This document shows, piece by piece, positions 1-7,909 of a DNA stretch of 64,000 bases (position 1 is its first letter; each line of letters opens with the position of its first letter). This DNA is from Candidatus Devosia phytovorans. GTDB taxonomy: Bacteria > Pseudomonadota > Alphaproteobacteria > Rhizobiales > Devosiaceae. A model generated the notes under the pieces. The model had not been told where the DNA came from, did not search any database, and was given only the letters and a program-made list of their open reading frames with translations. The translations under genes were made by a program, and so were the position numbers. The stretch spans positions 2,299,001-2,363,000 of the forward strand of contig CP119312.1 of assembly GCA_029202405.1 (NCBI GenBank). The letters run 5' to 3'.

Positions 1-2
1 CG

Positions 3-320
3 CTGCCGGGCATGGATGATGCCGACAAGACCGACCTCAACCGGGTTAAAGGCTGCGTTTCCAACGTCTGGCTGGTGTCGAGCGTCGACGATAGCAAGGT
101 CATGAGTTTTCGCGGCCAGTCCGATGCCATCATCACCAAGGGCCTGGTGGCGATCCTGCTGGCGCTCTACTCAGGCCGTCCGGCGGCAGAGATTGCCGAA
201 ACCGATGCGATCGCATGGTTTGCCAAGGTCGGGCTCAGCGAGCATCTGGGTATGCAGCGCTCCAATGGCCTCGTCGCCATGGTCAATCGCATCCGCAGCG
301 AGGCCAAGGCCCTCACCTGA
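3..320 (+). CDS. sufE: SufE family Fe-S cluster assembly protein (5' truncated by window edge)
   Basis: SufE accepts persulfide sulfur from the cysteine desulfurase SufS and passes it to the SUF scaffold in the cytoplasm. The visible part begins in frame at base 3 (LPGMDDADKTDLNRV) and contains the family core KGCVSNVWLV, whose cysteine is the sulfur acceptor. It continues through the typical ITKGLVAILLALYSGR helix to a C-terminal VNRIRSEA segment. The open frame continues to the left edge, so the true start and about 30 N-terminal residues are outside the window; the ATG at 12 is internal. The stop at 318-320 directly abuts the stop of the convergent acyltransferase gene. Confidence 0.9.
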   Translation: MPGMDDADKTDLNRVKGCVSNVWLVSSVDDSKVMSFRGQSDAIITKGLVAILLALYSGRPAAEIAETDAIAWFAKVGLSEHLGMQRSNGLVAMVNRIRSEAKALT

Positions 321-1391
321 TTATTCGGCCGGTGCAGCCACCGGCGTACGCCGCCGCTTGCCGAACAGCCGGCTGAAAATGCCCAACAAGGGCTGCTCTA
401 GACCTCGGTAAACCACGATGCCCCCCAGGGTGCCGCCAAAGACCGCCAGGGTCGAGACGCCGGCATAGGCCCAAAGGTTTGCCGGATCGAGAAACTTGAA
501 GGCGATATCGGCGACCACGGCCACGGCATAGATGTGGATCAGGTAGATCGAATAGGACGCATCACCGATCAGTTCGGCCAGTTTGACGCGTGGCACGGTG
601 GTTTCAAAGCGCACCGCCAGCAGCACCAGCGCCGTGGCGAAGGCGAGGAAGCCGATGAAGGCCTGCCAATCCTCCACGAGGTTGGCATGGTCCACGCCAA
701 AGCCCGCCACAAGGCCCACGGCCCCCAGCGCGGCCGCCGGCACGATTGTCTTGCCCGATAGTAGCTGCAAGCGCCCGCGCAGCGTCGCATAGCCCAGCCA
801 GGCGCCGGCGACGAAGGCCAGCGGCATGAAGGTCGTATAGAATTTGGCGATCGCATCCTGCGGCACGAGCGTCGCGCCGATGATCGACAGCGCGACAAAG
901 CCCAGTGTCAGCCAGACCACGCGCATCTTTGCGCTGAGGAATGCGAGCAAAGCAAAGCAGACGTAGAAGAAGACTTCGTAGTTGAGCGTCCAACCCAGCT
1001 TGTAGAGCGGATGAATGCCACCGCTTTCGGGGTTGTGGAAAGGTATGAACAGCAGCGAGAGGATCAGTTCGCCGGTATCATAGACCGTGGTTTTGAACAG
1101 CTCCGGCAGGAAAAAGGCCAGCGCCGCGGCAAACAGGGTTGCGCCCCAATACATGGGCACGATGCGGATGGCGCGGCGGCGCAGGAAATCGCCGGCCGAG
1201 AAGCGCTCATCCCCGGTGACCACGACCATGATGAAGCCTGAGATGACGAAGAACAGGATCACGCCCAGCCAGCCCATGCGGCCATAGAACAGGGTATGCT
1301 CGACCAGGGGATAAAGCAGAGCGTGCGAGGCCAGGACCAGCAGAGCCGCCAGGCCGCGCAGATATTGGATCGAGATGAATTTGTGCCGCAT
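321..1391 (-). CDS. Acyltransferase family 3 membrane protein (OafA/YrhL-like)
   Basis: A 356-residue integral membrane O-acyltransferase of the AT3 family, which transfers acetyl or similar groups to surface sugars or exported glycans. The N-terminal YLRGLAALLVLASHA carries the arginine and histidine typical of the family. About ten hydrophobic segments follow, ending in a basic cytoplasmic tail (GKRRRTPV). There are no glycan biosynthesis genes beside it, so the substrate cannot be inferred. The start at 1391 gives a normal AT3 N-terminus. It lies convergent to sufE with no gap. Confidence 0.85.
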   Translation of the reverse strand: MRHKFISIQYLRGLAALLVLASHALLYPLVEHTLFYGRMGWLGVILFFVISGFIMVVVTGDERFSAGDFLRRRAIRIVPMYWGATLFAAALAFFLPELFKTTVYDTGELILSLLFIPFHNPESGGIHPLYKLGWTLNYEVFFYVCFALLAFLSAKMRVVWLTLGFVALSIIGATLVPQDAIAKFYTTFMPLAFVAGAWLGYATLRGRLQLLSGKTIVPAAALGAVGLVAGFGVDHANLVEDWQAFIGFLAFATALVLLAVRFETTVPRVKLAELIGDASYSIYLIHIYAVAVVADIAFKFLDPANLWAYAGVSTLAVFGGTLGGIVVYRGLEQPLLGIFSRLFGKRRRTPVAAPAE

Positions 1392-1444
1392 GAGCGTGCT
1401 TTACCACGGCTTTCCCCGGCCAATCATTACCGTCCATTACATAG

Positions 1445-1939
1445 TTAAGGCTGTTCCTTGGTGAACATCCTTGGCCGGTCCGGCAGCCAGTGACGCGCCC
1501 TGCCCTGCTGGACGCCCTCGGCCGCGGGCGACAGGCCGAACAGGTCTGCCAACTGGTCGAGCCCGATGCGCAGCACCAGCTTGGCGCTGCGGCGCGGCCA
1601 GCGCCGCTCTACCTCGATCTGCTGCATGCCCTTGCCCAGGCCGCAGACATCGAGCAGCACGCCCCAGCAGTCGGGCGGCAGCCGGCCAGCGAGCTGGTTG
1701 AGCTTCTGGCGTGCCGCAGCGGCGCTGTCGCTGGCGGTCTCGACGCCATTGGCGGAGCGGTTGCGGGTGCCGACGCTGGCCGGACTATAAGACATAGTCA
1801 CGCGCTGCATGACCTGGGCCCGCCGGATCAGCCGCTCCAGCCGTTGCGCCGCCTCGAGCTGATGCGGCGCGAGAAAGGCCGGTTCGCCGCCGCGCGCCAT
1901 GGCAAGGCGCAGCAGTCCTGTGTCTTCGTCACGCGACAT
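1445..1939 (-). CDS. DUF6456 domain-containing protein
   Basis: I recognise this 164-residue protein as DUF6456, a family of unknown function common in Hyphomicrobiales; I know no biochemical role for it. It has an N-terminal charged helix (LEAAQRLERLIRRAQVMQRV) and a C-terminal core (LPPDCWGVLLDVCGLGKG, then RRSAKLVLRIGLDQLADLFG). I chose the ATG at 1939 rather than the longer frame to 1996 because the longer form would read deep into the upstream gene. The chosen start overlaps the end of the DnaA-C-like gene by 11 bases, so the two are probably translationally coupled. Confidence 0.7.
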   Translation of the reverse strand: MSRDEDTGLLRLAMARGGEPAFLAPHQLEAAQRLERLIRRAQVMQRVTMSYSPASVGTRNRSANGVETASDSAAAARQKLNQLAGRLPPDCWGVLLDVCGLGKGMQQIEVERRWPRRSAKLVLRIGLDQLADLFGLSPAAEGVQQGRARHWLPDRPRMFTKEQP

Positions 1940-2285
1940 GGAGCCGTGCCTCCAGAATGTCTTCGAGCAAGCAGAGGTCGCGGTCGAAAACGACATCGTC
2001 GCGCAGGTCTTCGATCAGCGCACAGGCATAGGAGACAGTAGTCCTATCGCGTCCGAAAGCCGTGCCAACCTCGCTCAGGCTGCGGCTCAGGATGACGTGG
2101 CAGAGATACATGGCGATCTGGCGCGCCCGCGACGTGGTCGGACCGCGACTGCGCCCGACAAGGTCGTAAATGGAAACGTGTTTTGTGCGCGCGACCAAGG
2201 CAATGACGTCGTCGCAACGGTATTTCGACAGCCGGCGCCACGCTCTGGCACGGCGGGAAAGGGTCGTGGAAGGCGTATGATGCAT
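1929..2285 (-). CDS. DnaA C-terminal-domain-only helix-turn-helix protein
   Basis: This 118-residue protein resembles only domain IV of DnaA, the part that binds DnaA boxes. The region SRARQIAMYLCHVILSRSL followed by VGTAFGRDRTTVSYACALIE matches the DnaA signature (normally ARQIAMYL...LPEIGRAFGGRDHTTV...A). There is no AAA+ ATPase domain and no room for one, so it cannot act as an initiator by itself. It may bind DnaA-box-like DNA as a regulator or competitor. The downstream partner is the overlapping DUF6456 gene. Function is inferred from the domain only. Confidence 0.75.
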   Translation of the reverse strand: MHHTPSTTLSRRARAWRRLSKYRCDDVIALVARTKHVSIYDLVGRSRGPTTSRARQIAMYLCHVILSRSLSEVGTAFGRDRTTVSYACALIEDLRDDVVFDRDLCLLEDILEARLHVA

Positions 2286-2562
2286 GATCTAGTCCATCCA
2301 AAATGTAAGAATTAATTCCTACATTCTGAACCAGACAAGAGGGGGCGGGGAAAAGTCACCGCAGAACTTGGTAAATCTGCGTAGAAGCTCTGTTGGGGAA
2401 TCCGGCAGTGCCAGAGATTTAGCGTGAACGCCCTGGCGCGGAAAAAGAGTTGGAAGCAGCGGGCAAAAATGTCAAACGGCCGCCTTTTGAGCGACCGTTT
2501 GAATTTGGTTATCGCCGGGGTCCGGACGGACGCGACGTATCGTGGTATAGCGCAGGCGAGTC

Positions 2563-2985
2563 TCAGGCAGCCTTGCGGCCGAGACCATTGTCCTTGGCAA
2601 GCTTGGAGCGCGTCGCCGAATAGTTGGGAGCAACCATCGGGTAGTCTGCGGGCAAGCCCCACTTCTCGCGGTATTCTTCCGGCGAGAGATTGTAGTGGGT
2701 GCGCAGGTGGCGCTTCAGCGACTTGAACTTCTTACCGTCTTCCAGGCAGATGATGTAGTCGGCTGCAACAGACTTGCGTACAGGCACGGCGGGCTTGAGT
2801 TCTTCGACAGGCGTCTGCACTTCATTGCCCTGCAAACCACGCAGTGCCGAATGTACATCGGCAATCAGCTTGGGCAGATCAGTCAGGCTCACGGAGTTGT
2901 GGGCCACGTAGGAGGAGACGATGTCGGAGCTGAGCTCGATCAGATCGTGCTCGTATCCGGTCGCCGAACCGGTGATGTCATTCAT
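2563..2985 (-). CDS. mucR: MucR/Ros family zinc-finger transcriptional regulator
   Basis: MucR/Ros proteins are global regulators in alphaproteobacteria. They bind AT-rich DNA and control exopolysaccharide, motility, cell cycle and virulence genes. The C-terminal half has the prokaryotic zinc finger YIICLEDGKKFKSLKRHLRTHYNL (read as C-x-n-H-x3-H) and the conserved LSPEEYREKWGLP-YPMVAPNY-RS-LAK segment. The start at 2985 (MNDITGSATGYEHDLIE) has a GGAAGG ribosome site just upstream, and the 20 residues of the longer frame are not family-like. In the visible finger the first metal cysteine is present, but the second position is Asp-Gly rather than Cys; this is usual in MucR proteins, where Asp can serve as a ligand. 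Confidence 0.9.
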   Translation of the reverse strand: MNDITGSATGYEHDLIELSSDIVSSYVAHNSVSLTDLPKLIADVHSALRGLQGNEVQTPVEELKPAVPVRKSVAADYIICLEDGKKFKSLKRHLRTHYNLSPEEYREKWGLPADYPMVAPNYSATRSKLAKDNGLGRKAA

Positions 2986-3500
2986 ATTTCGACCTTCCAT
3001 TATTCTTATTGGGTTGAGACAGGGGCGGTCACAACCATGATTCATTCCTAGGACTGTTCATTGTGGTTCGCAACCCAATACGCCACAATTAACATGTTAC
3101 CGCCCACTAATTCATCCCCTATAACTTGGGCTACTTTTCGACTTTAGTTGGTAACGCTCACCAGAGACCAGTGATTGATCAGTGATGCGATATCTTGTGG
3201 TTGCTGGAAAATGATACTTTAAGACGAGATGATTCGCCGCAGGCAGCGACAATTACTGGAAAAAACACGATCCAGTTTGATCATCTCATTAGTCGCCGCG
3301 CCGAATGGCCAGTTCTTCTGTCGCTATTTGCGCTTGCCGACAAACCGGACACCGTGAACGCAGGCGGCACCCTGTAATTCGATCCGGGCCGCAATGCGGA
3401 TAAATACGGATGCCTATCGTAAAATCAAGCGGGCCAAGGCCCTCTTTCATTGGCACTCCATCGAGCCTATGTGGAGAGACCACTCTCGTCCGGACGTTCC
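2986..3500. other. 515-bp gene-free region upstream of mucR and the oligopeptidase
   Basis: This AT-richer stretch separates divergent mucR and the S9 peptidase. The short frames in it (for example 3195-3377) show no recognisable protein and no good ribosome site. AT-rich DNA beside mucR fits the known autoregulation of MucR. The one clear structure is an inverted repeat with arms ATTGTGG (3060-3066) and CCACAAT (3083-3089), 75 bp upstream of the mucR start. Confidence 0.5.
3060..3089. promoter_or_regulatory. Inverted repeat upstream of mucR, possible operator
   Basis: Two perfect 7-base arms, ATTGTGG and CCACAAT, face each other over 16 bases, about 75 bp upstream of the mucR ATG. The geometry suits a dimeric regulator. 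Which protein binds is unknown; the assignment is an inference from symmetry and position. Confidence 0.35.
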
Positions 3501-5594
3501 ATGACCAAGCTCACGCCTCCCGCTGCCGCTCGCAAGCCTCATTCCGTCACCTTCCACACTATAAAGCGTGACGACCCCTATCATTGGCTGCGCGCGGACA
3601 ATTGGCAGGAGGTCATGCAGAAGCCCGAGACGCTGGATAGCGAGATCCGCGCGTATCTCGACGCCGAAAATACTTACTACGAGAGTGAATTCGGCAAGCC
3701 GACAAGCGACTTGCAGGACAAGATCTACAAAGAGATTCGCGGCCGTATGAAGGAGGATGACAGCGGCATCGCTTCGCCTGACGGTCCCTTCGCCTATAAT
3801 TCGCGCATGCTTGAGGGCAAGCAGTATCCGCTGATCGTGCGCACCCCGCGCGAAGGCGGCGAAGAAACCGTGCTGCTTGACTGCAATGTGGAAGCCGGTG
3901 ACGAATACTTCGGCTTTGCCGGCGCCGAGCATGACCGCAGCCACCGCTATCTCGCCTGGGCCGCCGACCGCGCCGGCTCGGAATATTATGACATCGTCAT
4001 TCGCGACCTCGACACCGGCACCGATAGCGCCGAAGTCATCACCGAGACCGCCGGTTCCTATGTCTGGACCAATGATTCCAGCGCCATCTACTATACCGAA
4101 TATGACGACAACCACCGGCCCTGGCGCGTGAAGCTTCACGTCATCGGCACCGACCAGGCCAATGACCCCATCATCTTCGAGGAAAAGGACCCCGGCTTCT
4201 TCGTCGGGGTCGGCCGCACGCAGAGCGACAAATATATCGTCATCGACGCGCATGATCACCAGACCAGCGAATGCTGGCTGATCGATGCAGAGCTCGGCGG
4301 CGCACCGCGCGTGGTCGCGCCGCGGGTCACCGACCGCGAATATGACATCGAGGAACGCGACGGCCTGCTCTATATCCGCACCAATGCCGATGGCGCCGAA
4401 GACTTCAAGATCGTGGTCGCCCCGGTCGATCGTCCGGATGCCGCCAACTGGACCGATTTCGTGTCCCACCAGCAGGGCGTGCTGATCCTCGATACCATTG
4501 TCATCAAGAACCACATGCTGCGCCTCGAACGTTTCGAGGGCCTGCCGCGCATCGTCGTGCGCGACCTGCGCACGGACAAGGAAGAGACCGTCAAGTTCGA
4601 CGAAGAGGCCTATTCGCTGGGCATGTCGGTTGGCTACGAATTCGATACGTCGGTGTTCCGCCTCACCTATTCCTCGCCGACCACGCCGTCGCGCACCTAT
4701 GATGTCGACCTCGACACCGGCACACGCACTTTGCTCAAGGAGCAGGAAGTGCCCTCGGGCCACAATCCCGATGACTATGAAACGCGCCGGCTCTTTGCCA
4801 AAGCGAGCGATGGCGAGCTGGTGCCGGTCACCCTGCTCTATCGCAAGGGCCTCGCGCTCGACGGGTCGGCCCCAACCCTGCTCTATGGCTACGGCGCCTA
4901 TGGCATGTCCATGCCTTCGGGCTTTTCCATCTCCGCCCTGTCGCTGGTCGATCGCGGCTTCGTCCATGCCACGGCCCATATTCGCGGCGGCATGGAGAAG
5001 GGCTATCGCTGGTATGTGCAGGGCCGGCGCGAGCACAAGACCAACACCTTCACCGATTTCATCGCCGCCGCCGAAATGCTGATCGAGCAGGGCTATACCG
5101 CCAAAGGGCGCATCGTTGCCCAGGGCGGTTCGGCCGGTGGCATGCTGATGGGCGCCATCGCAAATCTCCGCCCCGACCTCTGGGGCGGTATCCTGGCACA
5201 GGTGCCCTTTGTCGACGTGCTCAACACCATGCTCGACGAGACACTGCCGCTGACCCCGCCGGAGTGGCCCGAATGGGGCAATCCGCTGGCCTCGGCCGAG
5301 GATTATGCGCGCATCGCCGCCTACGCGCCCTACGAGCAGGTCGAAGCCAAGGATTATCCGCCGATCTTTGCCCTCGCCGGTCTCACCGATCCGCGCGTCA
5401 CCTATTGGGAGCCCGCCAAGTGGGTCGCGCGCCTGCGCGCCACCAAGAGCGGCACGGCCCCGCTCTATCTCAAGACCAATATGGGGGCTGGCCACGGCGG
5501 TGCCTCGGGGCGGTTCGACCGTCTCAAGGAAACCGCCGAATGCTATGCCTTCGCACTACATGCCGTTGGACTGGAAACATTCAAACCCAACTGA
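3501..5594 (+). CDS. ptrB: S9 family prolyl oligopeptidase / oligopeptidase B
   Basis: A 697-residue cytosolic serine peptidase that cleaves short peptides, most likely after basic residues (oligopeptidase B). The N-terminal part opens with the typical KRDDPYHWLRA and forms the seven-bladed propeller; the C-terminal alpha/beta hydrolase holds the triad Ser544 (GGSAGG), Asp630 (LTDPRV) and His665 (GAGHGG). The YGYGAYG oxyanion-loop motif is present. I chose the ATG at 3501 because family similarity begins there; the upstream frame to 3450 is not family-like. Length is normal. It appears to be a single-gene unit ahead of sodB. Confidence 0.92.
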   Translation: MTKLTPPAAARKPHSVTFHTIKRDDPYHWLRADNWQEVMQKPETLDSEIRAYLDAENTYYESEFGKPTSDLQDKIYKEIRGRMKEDDSGIASPDGPFAYNSRMLEGKQYPLIVRTPREGGEETVLLDCNVEAGDEYFGFAGAEHDRSHRYLAWAADRAGSEYYDIVIRDLDTGTDSAEVITETAGSYVWTNDSSAIYYTEYDDNHRPWRVKLHVIGTDQANDPIIFEEKDPGFFVGVGRTQSDKYIVIDAHDHQTSECWLIDAELGGAPRVVAPRVTDREYDIEERDGLLYIRTNADGAEDFKIVVAPVDRPDAANWTDFVSHQQGVLILDTIVIKNHMLRLERFEGLPRIVVRDLRTDKEETVKFDEEAYSLGMSVGYEFDTSVFRLTYSSPTTPSRTYDVDLDTGTRTLLKEQEVPSGHNPDDYETRRLFAKASDGELVPVTLLYRKGLALDGSAPTLLYGYGAYGMSMPSGFSISALSLVDRGFVHATAHIRGGMEKGYRWYVQGRREHKTNTFTDFIAAAEMLIEQGYTAKGRIVAQGGSAGGMLMGAIANLRPDLWGGILAQVPFVDVLNTMLDETLPLTPPEWPEWGNPLASAEDYARIAAYAPYEQVEAKDYPPIFALAGLTDPRVTYWEPAKWVARLRATKSGTAPLYLKTNMGAGHGGASGRFDRLKETAECYAFALHAVGLETFKPN

Positions 5595-5667
5595 TTGTTG
5601 TGTCGTCACATTCGGCCTATACCAAAGGCCGACTATCCCTCAGCGTCTAACCCAAATGGAGGCCCCT

Positions 5668-6276
5668 TTGTCCACCAAGTTCACTCTGCCGCCGCTGCCT
5701 TACGCCTATGATGCCCTCGGCCCCTACATGTCGGCCGAAACGCTTGAATTCCATCACGACAAGCATCACCAGGCCTATGTCACCAACGGCGAAAAGCTGC
5801 TGGAAGGTTCGGGCCTCGAAATCCTGCCGCTCGAAGACATCGTCAAGGAAAGCTTCGGCAAGAATGCCGGCCTCTTCAACAACGCTGGCCAGCATTACAA
5901 CCACGTCCATTTCTGGAACTGGATGAAGCCCAATGGCGGCGGCAACAAGCTGCCGGGCAAGCTGCAGGCTGCGATCGACAGCGACCTGGGCGGCTTCGAC
6001 AAGTTCCGCACCGATTTCATCGCTGCCGGCACCACCCAGTTCGGTTCGGGCTGGGCATGGCTGTCGATCAAGAACGGCAAGCTCGAAGTCACCAAGACTG
6101 CCAATGGCGAGTCGCCGCTGGTTCATGGCGGCAAGCCGCTGCTGGGCGTCGACGTGTGGGAACACTCCTACTACATCGACTATCGCAACGCGCGCCCGAA
6201 GTACCTTGAAGCCTGGTTCGATAACCTCGTGAACTGGGAACATGTCGAGCTGATGTTCGACGAAGCCACGGCGTAA
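5668..6276 (+). CDS. sodB: Superoxide dismutase [Fe/Mn] family
   Basis: Converts superoxide to oxygen and hydrogen peroxide in the cytoplasm. The protein has the N-terminal TLPPLPYAYDALGPYMS and the metal ligands in FHHDKHH, HYNHVHFW and DVWEHSYYIDY; GTTQFGSGWAWL is the family's central motif. About 202 residues is normal. Start choice: the ATG at 5656 is followed immediately by GGAGG (5658-5662), which sits five bases before a TTG at 5668. This makes TTG the better initiator, giving STKFTLPPLPY, which matches relatives; the ATG would put the ribosome site inside the gene. Overall similarity suggests an iron enzyme, but metal choice cannot be read securely. Confidence 0.93.
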   Translation: MSTKFTLPPLPYAYDALGPYMSAETLEFHHDKHHQAYVTNGEKLLEGSGLEILPLEDIVKESFGKNAGLFNNAGQHYNHVHFWNWMKPNGGGNKLPGKLQAAIDSDLGGFDKFRTDFIAAGTTQFGSGWAWLSIKNGKLEVTKTANGESPLVHGGKPLLGVDVWEHSYYIDYRNARPKYLEAWFDNLVNWEHVELMFDEATA

Positions 6277-6288
6277 GGCTTGGAGGAT

Positions 6289-6402
6289 AGCCCCACCTAA
6301 CCTCCCCCTGATAGGGGTAGGGATCAGATCGGGGCTATCCACTATCGTGCCACATGCACCGCAGGGTCCCTCCCCCTTTTCAGGGGGAGGATAGGTGGGG
6401 GT
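6289..6402. repeat. Family C inverted-pair repeat, copy 1
   Basis: Two half-elements in opposite orientation: CCCCACCTAACCTCCCCCTG at the left and the near reverse complement CAGGGGGAGGATAGGTGGGG at the right, separated by about 75 bases that themselves hold AGGGGTAGGGA and TCCCTCCCCCTTTT. The same architecture recurs at about 40.3 and 52.7 kb. It probably folds as a long hairpin downstream of sodB. Confidence 0.7.
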
Positions 6403-6436
6403 ACGAAAGAAAGACTCTCCCGATCCGATCCGTTCA

Positions 6437-6460
6437 GCCCGCCTCTGGCGGGCTTTTCTT
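6437..6460 (+). terminator. Intrinsic terminator after sodB
   Basis: A perfect 7-bp stem GCCCGCC / GGCGGGC with loop TCT is followed by TTTTCTTT. It lies 160 bp after the sodB stop and upstream of the receiver gene. Its presence argues that the long open frame from 6395 is not the true start of the next gene. Confidence 0.85.
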
Positions 6461-6574
6461 TGTCCGACAGGCTTTTGTGGCGCTTTCCCCCGCTCATTAG
6501 CCATTTGCCGAACCCGGCGCTTCAATCACGCCGCCGTGCGTGGTAACGGTTCATTTACTATTCGGGGGAAGCCA

Positions 6575-7120
6575 TTGTCCGCACCTAGCAAGGTCGTTGC
6601 CATCATCGCGGCGAATCCTGCGCTATCATCGCTGCTGGCGATGGTGGTGGCGGGCGATACGCGCCTCAAGGTGCGCCAGTTCGACAGCGAGATCGAGCTG
6701 ATCGCCTATATGCGCATCGCACCGGTGGACATCCTGGTCTGCGATTTCGACCGCGATGGCCGCCCGGCCTATGAGATGGTCGAAGGCATCCGCCTCAATG
6801 GCGAGCTGATCAGCCAGGATGTGCCGGTCATCGCCCTCACCCGCACCATCACGCCGCCGATGCGCCACCAGGCGATCAGCGCCGGCATCGACGAGGTCGT
6901 GCTCAAGCCCATGTCGCCGCGCCACCTGCTGCAACGCATCCAGGTCCGCCTGCGCGGTCGCAGTGTTGTCGGCGTCTTCGGCAGCTACCGTGGCCCGGAA
7001 CGCCGCAACCGCATCTTCATGCCCGTGCCCCACCCGGCACCGGCCCGCCGCTACACCGACAATGTCGTGCAGCTGTTCCCGGACCGGCGCAAGCCACGGC
7101 ATCCGGGGCTCGAGGGGTAA
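6575..7120 (+). CDS. Stand-alone response regulator receiver-domain protein
   Basis: A 181-residue protein with one CheY-like receiver domain: phospho-acceptor Asp57 (ILVCDFD), switch Thr89 (ALTR) and Lys111 (LKPMSP). After the domain comes a 55-residue basic, proline-rich tail (GSYRGPERRNRIF ... FPDRRKP) without a DNA-binding fold. The start is a TTG at 6575 preceded by GGGGGAA. The acidic cluster near the N-terminus is incomplete (the usual Asp-Asp pair is replaced by neutral residues), so phosphorylation may be weak or absent. No histidine kinase is adjacent. The FGSYRGPERR tail resembles that of other alphaproteobacterial single-domain regulators. Confidence 0.8.
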   Translation: MSAPSKVVAIIAANPALSSLLAMVVAGDTRLKVRQFDSEIELIAYMRIAPVDILVCDFDRDGRPAYEMVEGIRLNGELISQDVPVIALTRTITPPMRHQAISAGIDEVVLKPMSPRHLLQRIQVRLRGRSVVGVFGSYRGPERRNRIFMPVPHPAPARRYTDNVVQLFPDRRKPRHPGLEG

Positions 7121-7161
7121 GAGAACCCTCCGTACTTTAGGGGCAGTATTGTCCCCATACT

Positions 7162-7309
7162 CACGGTGTCACCCCGGCCTTGAGCCGGGTCCTATCTCGA
7201 TATCGGGCCCCAGCCGCAAGGTAGTGGTGACAGGCACAGCTACCTCGCGGCAGGACACAGATCTCAGGCTGGGTCCCGGCTCAAGACCGGGATGACATCG
7301 CGTGTGTGG
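7162..7309. repeat. Family A palindromic repeat pair, copy 1
   Basis: Left half GTGTCACCCCGGCCTTGAGC and right half (reverse complement form) GGCTCAAGACCGGGATGACA flank about 90 bases containing a short internal inverted repeat around CCGCAAGGTAG / CTACCTCGCGG. Each half is itself partly palindromic (CCGGCCTTGAGCCGG). It lies between the convergent receiver and LOG-like genes. Confidence 0.8.
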
Positions 7310-7341
7310 AGCGAGCGATTGCCGCTCATAATAACAAGGGG

Positions 7342-7905
7342 TTACCTCCCCTCGTTCACCAGCCGGCTCAATCTTGCCCACAAATCTTCAACGCTATCCG
7401 CAAACTGAACCGCGCGTTCATAGCCCGCCAGCCCCGGCGAGAGCACGTCCGCCGCGTAGCCGCGCATGACTTCATAGGCCTTGTGCCGGTTGAGCATCAG
7501 CACCGGAGGGGCCTTGCCCAGTGATTTGGCCGCGACCCAGGCGCCGAACAGGGCGGAGGCAGAGGCGAGCGAGCCGGGCAGCGCCACATAGGCATGGGCC
7601 AGCTGGGCGACCCGGGCGAGGCGCTCTTCGCGCATGGCGAGGGCTTCCATGGTCACGCCATTAAGGGCCGGCGGCAGCACGACGCTGGTGTCGCCGACGA
7701 TCTGCACCTGGCCACCGGCGGCGCGGGCCGCGGTTATCAACGGCACGGGGATGACGCCGTTCTCCGCGAGGCAGAGAAGGCGGGCACCGCGCTTGGCGAA
7801 ATAGGTACCAGCCTGGCTCATGATCGAGGCGCGTTCGGGATCGCCCGGCCCCCTGTCGGAGGCAAAGACGGCGACGATGGGTGAGGTATTATTGAGGTCG
7901 GTCAT
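7342..7905 (-). CDS. LOG-like (SLOG Rossmann-fold) protein
   Basis: A 187-residue Rossmann-type protein resembling the LOG family, whose active members hydrolyse cytokinin nucleotides. The N-terminus IVAVFASDRG...YFAKRGARLLCLAENGVIP follows the family pattern. However, the catalytic PGGxGTxxE motif is degenerate: the aligned segment reads ALPGSLASASALFGAW, lacking the GGxGT turn and the glutamate. It is therefore probably not a phosphoribohydrolase and may bind a nucleotide or act as a partner protein. It starts 4 bases after the HerA-like gene ends, so the two are co-transcribed. Confidence 0.6.
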   Translation of the reverse strand: MTDLNNTSPIVAVFASDRGPGDPERASIMSQAGTYFAKRGARLLCLAENGVIPVPLITAARAAGGQVQIVGDTSVVLPPALNGVTMEALAMREERLARVAQLAHAYVALPGSLASASALFGAWVAAKSLGKAPPVLMLNRHKAYEVMRGYAADVLSPGLAGYERAVQFADSVEDLWARLSRLVNEGR

Positions 7906-7909
7906 TGGT

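Noticed and set aside
3195..3377. 60-codon frame in the mucR upstream region
   Set aside because: No ribosome site and no recognisable protein; lies in AT-rich regulatory DNA.
3447..5495. Long minus-strand open frame opposite the S9 oligopeptidase
   Set aside because: It is the antisense of a clearly recognisable peptidase; the GC-rich codon bias leaves the opposite frame open, and its protein has no family similarity.
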